Positions 35,301 through 44,479 of a DNA stretch of 64,000 nt are shown here, piece after piece. The stretch's first letter is position 1, and each line of letters begins with the position of its first letter. Position numbers and translations under genes: made by a program. The notes under the pieces are model-generated. The model worked only from the letters and a program-made list of their open reading frames with translations, searched no databases and was not told the DNA's origin. Source of the stretch: Kondoa malvinella (lineage: Eukaryota > Basidiomycota > Agaricostilbomycetes > Agaricostilbales > Kondoaceae); the NCBI GenBank assembly GCA_039545315.1, contig BCIM01000006.1:124001-188000 (forward strand). The letters run 5' to 3'.

Positions 35301-35690
35301 CGCATCTTGCTTCCCTTGGGTTGTCTGTCTCATGCGCAACCATAGTAATCGGAGTTTGCGACTGAAAGCTCGGCACATGGGCTACAGCTTGAATCAGCAT
35401 GCATTGCGCAAGGGTGTTGGGCGCGACCCGAAGACCAAGTTGAAGTCAGTCACCTCGCTCAGGGTGATCTCTCCAGCTGACATCATCTCAGAACCACCGA
35501 GGGCTGGATTGGTAAGTCTATATTTACAGACCCTAAGCTGGAATTGAATGTCGCCTCTCGTACAGTTGCTTCCGCTACGTAAGTCGAAATGCTTGCTCTG
35601 CCATCTCAGCTCATAGGCATTTACAGTGAGCAAGAGATCTTCCAGATCTTGGGTGTCACCTGGCGACCTCCTCACGAGCGTCAGCCATAG
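32337..35690 (+). CDS. POL4: Family X DNA polymerase (lambda/mu/Pol4-like)
   Basis: Gap-filling polymerase for base excision repair and end joining, in the nucleus. N-terminal ~550 residues: start MIPSKRSLDQLHELEQS, a basic Ser/Thr-rich part (KPRKKRVQPTAS), a BRCT-like region (GVKALLLVRDQ... GSGWLHVQNLVKGG ... THVICLPDMG), and a second Ser/Pro-rich linker. The catalytic core has the helix-hairpin-helix QGIYGVGHKTAYKWVLGG, RIPRTEAEEIY, the nucleotidyl-transfer motif ELMGSYRRGQADCGDVDFII with the two catalytic Asp, and the C-terminal GYSLNQHALRK and SEQEIFQILGVTWRPPHER. Stop TAG is 35688-35690. At least ten introns occur; some joins in 33370-33660 were not resolved. Confidence 0.9.
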
Positions 35691-36012
35691 AGCATAGGTC
35701 ATGCTAGCATGCTATTTGTACAAATGTTCTGGGAGGTATGCCCGCTCTATCAAGCCCCTGTGCGTATACCATGAGCCAACGCGTGCTTTTCGCAAAGCTT
35801 TGAGTCCTGAACTGCAGGCATTCAGGTCTCTGCATACCTCTGATTGTCAAGCTCACTGTATTTGAAATGAATAACCCTTCTGGTCTGTTCTAACTGGTTT
35901 CCACGGTCCCATTGGTCATTATACAGTAAGTGATCATTAACAAGCATGATGACAAGCTGGCAGTCTCCGATATTCTTAAGCTTTGCTAAGACTGGGAGTG
36001 CAGCATCACCAA
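35691..36012. other. Intergenic region between convergent genes
   Basis: A 322-bp stretch after the polymerase stop and before the stop of the small minus-strand gene. No ORF of note is seen. Confidence 0.35.
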
Positions 36013-36367
36013 TCAGTTAGGGCGCATGAATACTTGGTGCGCCTCACTTTCACGAAGGACGGCCCAAGCGTCGGCTTCTGGTAAGCGGTAGACTTGTCTT
36101 CCCTCCTCGATGCTTGGATTGTCGATGGGATGCTCGCGCACAAACCGGCCAATTTGCATGCGAATTCGGTAGCGGTGACGAGGAGGACGCAGCGCCTCTG
36201 CGTGGCTGAGTCCCATCTTATGATGAAGAGCCAGGCTTGCAGACGGCAAACTTAAGAACTTGTCGACCTGATTATCATAAAGCGCGACTTCTTAACGGTC
36301 TGTTCGAGTCTGAAGTCACCCAAGGGCCAACGAAGCCTTTGAAATCTTTCGGCTGGATCAACGGCAT
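36013..36367 (-). CDS. Small protein of about 100 residues, not recognised
   Basis: The ATG at 36365-36367 gives MPLIQPKDFKGFVGPW. Removing intron 36268-36319 (GTGACT...TCAG, 52 nt) joins it in frame to VDKFLSLPSASLALHHKMGL, then SHAEALRPPRHRYRIRMQIG, RFVREHPIDNPSIEEG and the end AHQVFMRPN at TGA 36013-36015. The protein is basic with a compact soluble composition. Short basic proteins of this shape are often mitochondrial ribosomal or assembly factors, but I see no diagnostic motif. The frame is also open upstream of the ATG to about 36526, so a longer N-terminus from another exon is possible. Confidence 0.6.
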
Positions 36368-36678
36368 GGCAGAAAGTATGGCGTCGTGGGAGAAGAGCAA
36401 GAATTGGCTAGATAGTCCGAGAAGTTTCCCATCTGATTGAACAAAGGGAACGATAGCATAAGACCGGTAATGAGCTACCAGGTCATGCTCTATAGAGACG
36501 AATAACAGCGGCTTCCGAGAGGCAGGCAATGCAGAAGGGCTAAGAGCTCAGCATGCTGCGAAAAAGAACCAGAATAACACGAAAAGCGCTTCTTGCGGAG
36601 GTGTCAGCCGAGCTTCGATTGCAGAGACAAGCCATATGCCAAGTGATATAGATGAGCTGAAAGCAATTGAGACAGTGT

Positions 36679-37786
36679 CAGAGCTGGTCACGAAACCTTA
36701 CCTTCTATCGCATAACCTGCCGCAACTCTGTCAGCAGGTCCAGGACGTGACACGTACACTCACCTTCTCGCTGCTTATACTCTGGGTGACATGCGTCAGT
36801 CTGGTCAAAATGCCCATTTGAGACTGACCTTGCAAGGTGTTGAACAGATCTACCGTTTCGATCAGAAGAGAACACTTTGCGGTTGAGCATGTAGCATACC
36901 TTTGACAGGTACGAGCAACTTGACGATATGCTCGCCGCTATCGAGGACCTGTTCTGGGTCTGCATCCGTTGCTGATACCTCGACTCGGACGATGACGAGC
37001 GCCATGCTGTATTCGTACAAATCAGCTTTGTCAAGCCGAGAAGAAGAATCTCGTACTTGCTACTCGACATTCCAGGCGTTCTATGAAGGGGGTCAGTGGC
37101 TAACAATATCGAGAAGGTCGGTCTTACAACATGATTCTGCTCGACCGATGAGCGTCGGCCATGAAATTAGACCAATCACTCACTCTCCAGAAGTCTCTAC
37201 TATCCCAGCACAGTCGTATCCAGTCTCTTCTTTCAGCTCACGAACAGCTGCCTGCTCGTAGGTTTCGCCTGTTATAAGATTCAGCCAAATACATTGAAAC
37301 AGCAGCTCGCTGACCTTCGTCTACTAGACCAGCGGGTAATTCTACGCAGATTTTGTCGACAGACGGTCTGCGCTAAGGATGCTGAGCAGGTCGAAGCACA
37401 TTGAGATGGACCTTACCTGTATTGCATCACCAGAACAGTAGACAAAGGTTTGTTTGATGCTGAGATCAATGGTAAGATCTCGACTCCTGCTAAAATGTCA
37501 GAGCAATCCGGCTTGTAAGCGAGAGGCTCACCATCAATGCCTGATGCACGTCGCGTTCGCCTGAAAGTGCTTTCCCACACGCGCTGTAGACTGTTGAGTG
37601 GTAAAAACCTGCTTATAGCTACTTTACTCACGTTCTTGCCTTCCTCATCGCGCCAGTGTAGCGTTTCCATACCAATCCTATTTCATTGGCGCGTTAGGCT
37701 GACATCACCGCTGCCGCATGAGCATACCACTTCGCTTCTGCATTGCTTAGGGGCTTTCTAGAGAGCACCTGAGGACACGAATGCAT
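36679..37786 (-). CDS. YSA1: ADP-ribose/sugar diphosphatase, Nudix (YSA1/NUDT5-like)
   Basis: Cleaves ADP-ribose to AMP and ribose 5-phosphate. What is seen after splicing six or seven short introns: start MHSCPQVLSRKPLSNAEAKW; WRDEEGKNRVWESTFRRTRR; VLVMQYRPSVDKICVELPAG; the Nudix box from LVDEGETYEQAAVRELKEET to GY, with GEx7E...REx2EEx pattern; DPGMSSSNMALVIVRVEV, equivalent to the DPGLSN segment of human NUDT5; then VKDLFNTLQGQSQMGILTRL and a basic end. Stop inferred at 36679-36681. It diverges from the NMN adenylyltransferase gene with 174 bp between starts. Confidence 0.88.
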
Positions 37787-37960
37787 AAGCGAAAGTCAAT
37801 AGACTGAGCAATATCTCGCCGAACCCGCGCAGATCCAAGTGTCTATCCAAGCAATACACCATCAGAGCAATGCGAGAGCATGACAGCAAACATCGTCACC
37901 CAAGGCGATGGCTTCATAATGTAGAGGAATAGCAAGGACAAGCTAAGTCAACGCGAGACG
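37787..37960. promoter_or_regulatory. Divergent promoter of Nudix and NMNAT genes
   Basis: The 174 bp between two opposing start codons must carry both promoters. Both products act on pyridine-nucleotide or ADP-ribose metabolism. No binding motif is recognised by eye. Confidence 0.5.
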
Positions 37961-38783
37961 ATGATGCGCAATTTCCCCAGCAGATCAGCGCTCCAGCAAT
38001 TGCTGCCAACAGAAAAGAAGCCCTTCTCTTTGATATGGTCGTCTGTGCAAGAACCCCTAGCGACAGCGGGTCACTATACAGTGTTGGATTCGAGTTTCAA
38101 TCCACCTCACCGGGCGCATGCAAGTCTCGTTCAAGCTAGCTGTGCTGCCCAATCAGACACAACAAAGGAGGTCTTGCTGGTCTTGTCGACGAAGAATGTT
38201 GAGAAAGCGGCTCAGGAAGGTCGTGAGCAAGCCAAAAAGCTGGTGAGTCACTGCTGTTTACACGCGAGGAGAGAGACGATCCTGATGGGCCAACCAGGAA
38301 ATGATGCACTGCTTTGCTTTGGATCTGCTGGAACACTCTTCCGCACCTATGAATGTCTCTATCGCTTCTTTATGCGAACCTACTTTCGTCGGTAAATCCT
38401 CAATCATCCTTGCCAACCTGCAGAAAGGCTCTACCCTCTCGTTCATCCTCGGCCAAGACACTGTAACAAGGTTCTTTGATCCTCGCTTCTATCCTGAAGG
38501 CACCATGTCCCAAAAGCTCAACTACTTTTTCCGCTCGGAAGGCTCTTCCCTCTTATGGGCTCGGCGGCCCGGCACTACATCTCAAGAAGAGGAAGATGCC
38601 TTCTTTAAGCAAGAGCAAGTCTCTCAATACTCTGACATGATCCACCGCATCGATAAAGAGTTGCAAGACATTTCGTCTACCCAAATCAGGAAAGCTTGTC
38701 AGAACAATGATGAAGAGACGCTCGATCGACTACTCTGTCCTCAAGTCAAAGAATACGTTCGAAAGGAAGCACTATATCAATAA
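37961..38783 (+). CDS. POF1: Nicotinamide-nucleotide adenylyltransferase-like (Pof1/NMNAT)
   Basis: Adenylyltransferase of the NAD salvage pathway, related to yeast Pof1. What is seen: N-terminus MMRNFPSRSALQQLLPTEKK; the nucleotidyltransferase motif DSSFNPPHRAHASLVQ, equivalent to the GxFxPxHxxH signature; TKEVLLVLSTKNVEKA; LSFILGQDTVTRFFDPRFY; SLLWARRPG; and the second motif ISSTQIRKA. One intron is inferred at about 38242-38298. The stop TAA is 38781-38783. Two ATG codons in tandem (37961 and 37964) could both serve. The 3' end lies only 24 bp from the convergent HSP12 stop. Confidence 0.9.
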
Positions 38784-38807
38784 TCGCATATCCCATCATA
38801 AGCTACA

Positions 38808-39612
38808 TCAAATGCGAGAGTGGGTGTTGGTGGTGGTGTGGGTAGTCGGACCATCCATGTGCAAGGCATGCTTGACCTAAAGTCGCAAAATCAGCACCAC
38901 AAATCTGTTGGAAGCAACAACGTACTTTATCCATCATAGTCGGCTCGCCAACAGTACGAGGAGAGGTGGTGGCATTAGTCGAGCCTGAAGCGTTGTATCC
39001 ATCAGTGTGGACGTTGGGGTTGGCAGCATCGCCAATCTTGGTGGAGACGGATTTCTGAGACCCAGGCTGCATTTCACCAGCTCGGTTATCGCTCTTGTCG
39101 TGGATACTGTCACCCATGGCACCGGTGTTCGACTTGGCGCTGTGGCAAGCAGAGGGTCAAAATGAGATCGAAGGGAAAGATGGAAGAGCGGACCTGGTTG
39201 GGATCAGCTTGTGCATCACCTTGTCGACTATGCTCTCTCTGCCTGCCTCATGGTTGCCAGAACCGACGTGGTTGTTTCCGCTGCTGCCATCGGCCATGCG
39301 CTGGGTAGCGGATTCTGGACCAATGTAAGCCTCGTCTTCTCTATCTCTGGAATGGCACTTACTAGTGTCATTAGGCTGAACCTTGCCGACAACGCTGTCC
39401 ATTGTGCCGGTCATTGATTCGCCAACTCGAGCTAGATCCTACATCAGTCATTGAATCAACTCAAGCTGAATTATGCCTTACTGCCGGTAGACTTGGTCGA
39501 CTCTGCGCAGAGATGAATCAGCAATCAGTGGCATATGGTCTCGACAAGACTTACGCGGCTGTATGGTTTCAGTGATCTTGTCTGAGAGGTTCTTTCGGCC
39601 GGGTTGAGACAT
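38808..39612 (-). CDS. HSP12: HSP9/HSP12-like small heat-shock protein
   Basis: Intrinsically disordered, highly soluble protein that stabilises membranes under stress in yeast. What is seen: start MSQPGRKNLSDKITETIQP, the classic HSP12 N-terminus; a middle exon with GESMTGTMDSVVGKVQPNDT; another with MGDSIHDKSDNRAGEMQPGS; then MMDKVKHALHMDGPTTHTTT and the end NTHSRI at 38808-38810. Exons are separated by five or so short introns. The product is longer than yeast Hsp12 (109 residues) and contains at least two repeats of the DSVVGK/DKVKHAL type. Its mRNA 3' end must overlap the NMNAT mRNA. Confidence 0.88.
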
Positions 39613-40372
39613 GATGTGGTGTTGGTGTAGTGAAGTAGTGAAAGCCTTGGTGTTGGTGCAAGAGCAAGCAGCAGAATACAGCGGCCAGACGGACAAGAAG
39701 CGCACCGCTATTGGCGTTCCGACGCTTGAGAAGACATTTGAAGTTTCGTTCGAATCTTTCAATGACGGTCTTCTACCCTTCTATTGGAAAGCTCGAAGAA
39801 TCCTTCGGGCGCGTCTGTACGTCGGCGCTCTGGCAAAAGCAATGACCATGTTTGGGCTGTCCTAGGCTCCCTCAAAATCAAATTCGCAGGATTGTGCGGC
39901 TGTCCTGTCTTTGCTCGCGACACTGCAATAGATTGCTCCACTGCTATCCCTCTTTGCTCTCTTCTATGCCTTTCTTGCTCTCAAAGCTTTTTAGGATACT
40001 TTCCTTTGGGCACTGAGACTTTCCCTTGCCGGAAATGGGAGCTCCAATGCTCAAAATACTTTCTATTGTGGCTCTCCTACGGTCACGCCTGCCTCAATGC
40101 AAGCATTCTAGCATCCTAGACTGACCCTGCTCTCGCTCCTCCTCTTATCGGCAATAGCTTTGTGCACATGCCGCCTTAAAGGCTAATTTTGCATAATCCG
40201 GTTTCGGCGTCCCGAAAGGGCACACAGCTCGGGTGTGCACCCATGGGGATTGAGTTTTCTTCGGTCTGCTCTTGTTCTGCAACCTTGATCTCGAGCTATC
40301 TCTGACTTCGATCGTTTGATCAACACTTCGCTTTGCCTCAAAGTTTTCTGTTTACCAATAAATTTGAAAATC
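39613..40372. other. 760-bp divergent intergenic region
   Basis: Upstream of both HSP12 (minus) and the 4-TM gene (plus). Open frames here have compositions of chance translation. It probably holds stress-regulated promoter elements for HSP12; an AGGGG/CCCCT stress element was not found with confidence. Confidence 0.4.
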
Positions 40373-41362
40373 ATGTCTCCCACTATTCAAGACCCTCACG
40401 CCTATTTGAAGTGGCCCCGATTGATTGCCTTCGCGTGAGTTTGCAGCTCGATCAGCAGCAACTTCATTCCGCTGACGTCTGTATTCGCATCTTTCTTAGA
40501 CTCACTGGAGCGCTAGCGGTCGTCTGCACTGGTCTCTCTGCGCAATCGATTGTGAGCCTGCGTCATGACCAAGCAGATGTGGTATGTGCATCAACCCGCT
40601 TGAGTGGACCCGTCAGACTCATGACTTCTAAATTCATTAGAGGAGACAAGTACCAGGAGGATCTCTTCAGGCCACAGACGCACTCGGAGCGTCGGCGACG
40701 CTAGCAGCTGTCGCAGGCTTAGCGGGTAGGCGTTCACTCCCCCTTTGGGCCGATTCGATGCTGATCCTAGCTTGTCAGGACTCTACACTGTGCGGCGGCC
40801 GATCAAGAGCCTATTACATGGACTGACATCTGTGCTCATAGTTCCTTCTATCCAACATCATCCTCTTCAAGCTGCAGAAAGTCGAGACAAAGAAGACGAT
40901 CCTGATGAAGGAGCTCGCTTTCGGCGTCATCACCATCATGTTTTTGGCCAGCGCTATAGCAGCCGCAATCATTATCGGCAACAGATCAGCGACCATTGTC
41001 TCAACTCTTTTGAGCGCAGAGCAGATCCAATCGATCGTTCTACCTATTCTGGCATCCCAAGGCAGATCATTGGCATACAAGGACTCGCTCGCGTTTGAAG
41101 CTAGTAAGTCCAGCTACTAAAAGATCACACGGCGGTTGATTTGCTTTCCCTCAGTGATTATTGCTTGGATCGCATTCTTGACTACTTTGATCAGCTTCGT
41201 CTTGACGTCACTGTACGCATCTGGTCCCTTTACCCATCTGCGCATGCTCACATGACTTACAGAGCCGCTCGTCACATTGCGAAATACGGCAGCGAACCAA
41301 CACTTACTGGATCAGGCGGACACAAGGAGCATGGCGAGAAGGTGCACTCTGAGCATGCTTAA
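40373..41362 (+). CDS. Four-transmembrane protein of unknown function
   Basis: Start MSPTIQDPHAYLKWPRLIAF runs into helix 1 (ALTGALAVVCTGLSAQSIV). After a short exon with ALGASATLAAVAGLA, helix 3 lies around FLLSNIILF, then ELAFGVITIMFLASAIAAAI, and helix 4 is IIAWIAFLTTLISFVLTS. The tail SEPTLTGSGGHKEHGEKVHS is hydrophilic and ends at TAA 41360-41362. About five introns. The topology, with short loops and a charged C-terminus, resembles fungal tetraspan (MARVEL/SUR7-like) proteins, but no Cys motif of SUR7 was seen. Function is not inferred. Confidence 0.65.
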
Positions 41363-42136
41363 AAGGGTGTTTATGGACCGTTTCGTGGGTAGTAAATGAG
41401 TAGAATAGTAAATCAGTAGATGGTTGTCGCAGCCTCGTCATGCATTCTTCGTTAATGGCATTTCATGTATGAGATTCACTTGACATCAGGTTACGAAGCG
41501 GAACTCCGAGCATTGTACCAGAGTCAACACAAGCATGTCGAGTACAGTTTTTGAGACGCTCGACCGCAAACATTGCCGCTGAGTTATCCATTCAAGCATT
41601 TTGCCTAACTGGCTAGAAGACAACTCAAGATCGAGGCAAAACATTGCCGGGGAAAGGCTAACGAGTAGTGCTGCTCAAGAAGAGAGCATCAAAGATAGCA
41701 ACGAGCGCATACAAGCAGCACAATACAGAAAGAGAGAGGACTGCAGAACAAAGACATTTCGCTTCAGCTTTGTAGCAGCTCGCTCGCTTCTCCTTTGTGC
41801 GGATTCGTACAGAGAAGCATTGGTAGCATTATTCGTGAGAGCCATTCAAAGAACCCGCAGAGCGAAAAGAGAGAGAGAGAGTAGAGACGAGACAGACAAG
41901 AGACAAGCGAGCGTGAGATGACATTCAAGCGAAAGGACCGCATCAGGGCAAATGAAGGACGCTCAAAGCAGCACAGATACACACAGCAGCATCATAGACA
42001 GAGCGCACCCTGCATCGCATGGTGGCAGCTGGAAGAGGTTGACAGGCTCAGCTCTCCTTTCCTTGACCACCGTTGACCAAAGCATCTGCTGTCGCCTGCC
42101 AGCTTATCACATTACACCCACAAGCAGCACACAGAC
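41363..42136. other. Intergenic region upstream of the V-ATPase gene
   Basis: This 774-bp gap has no convincing gene. Its middle holds a purine-rich tract (about 41861-41916, mostly A and G with GAGA runs), and the last 80 bp before the start are CT-rich. Confidence 0.4.
41861..41916. repeat. Purine-rich GA tract
   Basis: AGCGAAAAGAGAGAGAGAGA followed by GTAGAGACGAGACAGACAAG. It lies 220 bp upstream of VMA2. Such tracts can be nucleosome-poor promoter elements or GAGA-factor sites; here this is only an inference. Confidence 0.55.
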
Positions 42137-44260
42137 ATGGTCGGGGCCAATTCTGATCCTCGCATGAGCGACAAGGAACTCTTTGCGTTCGTCACCTCTT
42201 GACCCTTCTTGCGCCCCTACTTGCAGTTGGACAACGAGCTGAGGCATATTTTGACAGTCTCAACGCTTCTGCAGCAACAAGAAAGTACGATGTGAACCCG
42301 CGCATAGACTATCGAACGTAGGTCCCTCGTCTCCTTTCGCCGATAACTCAGCGCTCGACCCTGACTACATGGCTGCAGTGTTTCCGCTGTCAATGGTCCT
42401 CTGGTAGTGCTAGAAAATGTCAAATGTGAGTACAGACAACTGAGACAGAGTGTAATGGCTAACATGTGTTCTCCAAGATCCTGCTTTCGGTTCGTCCACC
42501 ATGTCAATCGACTGGAAACACAGCTGATGGAGATGTTCAGGTGAAATTGTACGGCTCACATTGAACGATGGCTCGAAACGTGAAGGTCAAGTGCTCGAAA
42601 TCAACGGCAGCAAAGCTATTGTCCAAGTCTTTGAAGGCACGAGCGGCATCGACGTCGTCAACACGCACGTCGAATTCACTGGTTCTTCTATGAAATTGCC
42701 CGTCTCTGAAGACATGATGGGTCGTATCTTCAACGGTTCTGGAAACCCGATAGACAAGGGCCCAAGAGTCTTTGCGGAAGATTACCTTGACATTAACGGT
42801 CAGTCTGATGCTCAGCATGTGCATTGTGTACTGACTCTGGAGCATCCTTGACAGGCTCGCCTATCAACCCTTACTCGCGTATCTACCCGGAAGAAATGAT
42901 CCAAACTGGTATCTCGACGATCGACACCATGAACTCCATTGCTCGTGGTCAAAAGATTCCCATCTTCTCCGCTTCAGGTCTACCGCACAATGATGTGAGT
43001 GGAAGAACGATGCAATGGCTGTCCAGTCTCCGATCGTTGCTTGTCCTCACAGATCGCTGCCCAAATTTGCCGACAAGCAGGCCTAGTCAAGCCCACCAAG
43101 GGCGTGCACGACGATCACGAAGACAACTTCTCGATCGTCTTTGCCGCCATGGGTGTCAACTTGGAAACCGCTCGCTTCTTCAGACAAGACTTCGAAGAGA
43201 ATGGAGCTCTAGACCGAGTCACCCTTTTCCTCAACTTGGCCAATGACCCTACCATCGAACGTATCATCACTCCTCGTCTTGCCCTTACCACTGCCGAATA
43301 CTACGCCTACCAATTGGAGAAGCACGTCTTGGTCATTTTGACCGACATGTCTTCGTACGCCGATGCTTTGCGTGAAGTTTCAGCTGCTAGAGAAGAAGTC
43401 CCTGGTCGACGTGGTTATCCTGGTTACATGTACACTGATTTGGCTACCTTGTACGAGCGAGCCGGTCGGGTGGAAGGTCGAAATGGTTCCATCACACAGA
43501 TCCCTATCTTGACTATGCCCAACGACGAGTAGGTTCATTCTCTGCTCAAAGACATCACTGTCTAAATTGCGGCCTTTGAAACTACAGTATCTCGCACCCT
43601 ATTCCAGATTTGACAGGCTACATTACAGAAGGTCAAATCTTTGTCGACCGTCAACTAGACAACAGACAAGTCTTCCCACCCATCAACGTTCTTCCTTCCT
43701 TATCAAGACTGATGAAGTCTGCTATTGGTGAAGGTCTGACCAGAAAAGATCATGGTGATGTGTCAAACCAGCTTTACGCAAAGTATGCGATTGGAAAAGA
43801 TGCATTTGCTATGAAGGCTGTTGTGGGTGAAGAGGCGCTGTCGTCTGAGGAGAAGGTGCGTTCTAGTACTTGGCTAGCGTGGCAGACGCTGATGGTGCTT
43901 TGGTTCGTACAGCTCGCATTGGAGTTCTTGAGCAAATTCGAGTCGCAATTCGTCAATCAAGGTAAACTGAATTCTTTTGCTGCTTTGTACTTGTCGTAAC
44001 TGTTTGTTCTACAGGTGCAAGCGAGAACCGAAGCATCGAACAGTCATTGGACCTCGCCTGGTCGCTCTTGCGTATCTTCCCTCGCGAGCAACTGAACCGT
44101 ATCAACCCAAAGGTGAGCAGCCGTCATGCTTGTGTACGATCACATATTCAGTGTGTCGTTTATTTCACAGATCCTGGATGAATTCTACAGCCGTAAAGCG
44201 TCAAACAAGCAAGCGAACAAGGACACGAGGGATAATGGCGGTGACTTGATTGACGTCTAG
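42137..44260 (+). CDS. VMA2: V-type proton ATPase subunit B
   Basis: Non-catalytic nucleotide-binding subunit of the V1 sector that acidifies vacuoles. What is seen: [60 protein letters not shown], then [20 protein letters not shown] and [60 protein letters not shown], and a C-terminus with [20 protein letters not shown]. These are very highly conserved. Introns include one with donor GTTCGT after KELFA and one after YPAFG. The stop TAG is 44258-44260. Length about 510 residues, as usual. Confidence 0.97.
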
Positions 44261-44479
44261 ATCATGGATGGGGTCGGATCAACTCTAGTACTTTTCTTCC
44301 CGCGAACGATAGAGCTATTGCATTTGTGTTTATAACAATTTGGGAGCTTGACCGTGTCTGTGACGTATGACTCTCGATTGGGAATATGCAGACAGGATTG
44401 TACAATTTGAAGCTGAATTCCAGTATCTACAATGCAGTACAACAAGACCAGTGTACAACCTATACATCTGTTCACACCT

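Noticed and set aside
36237..36440. Plus-strand frame with KSFGWINGMAESMASWEKSK
   Set aside because: It is antisense to the first exon of the better supported minus-strand gene and has no ATG at its start.
39611..39865. Plus-strand frame MMWCWCSEVVKALVLVQEQA upstream of HSP12
   Set aside because: Chance frame over the HSP12 start codon and leader; no conserved features.
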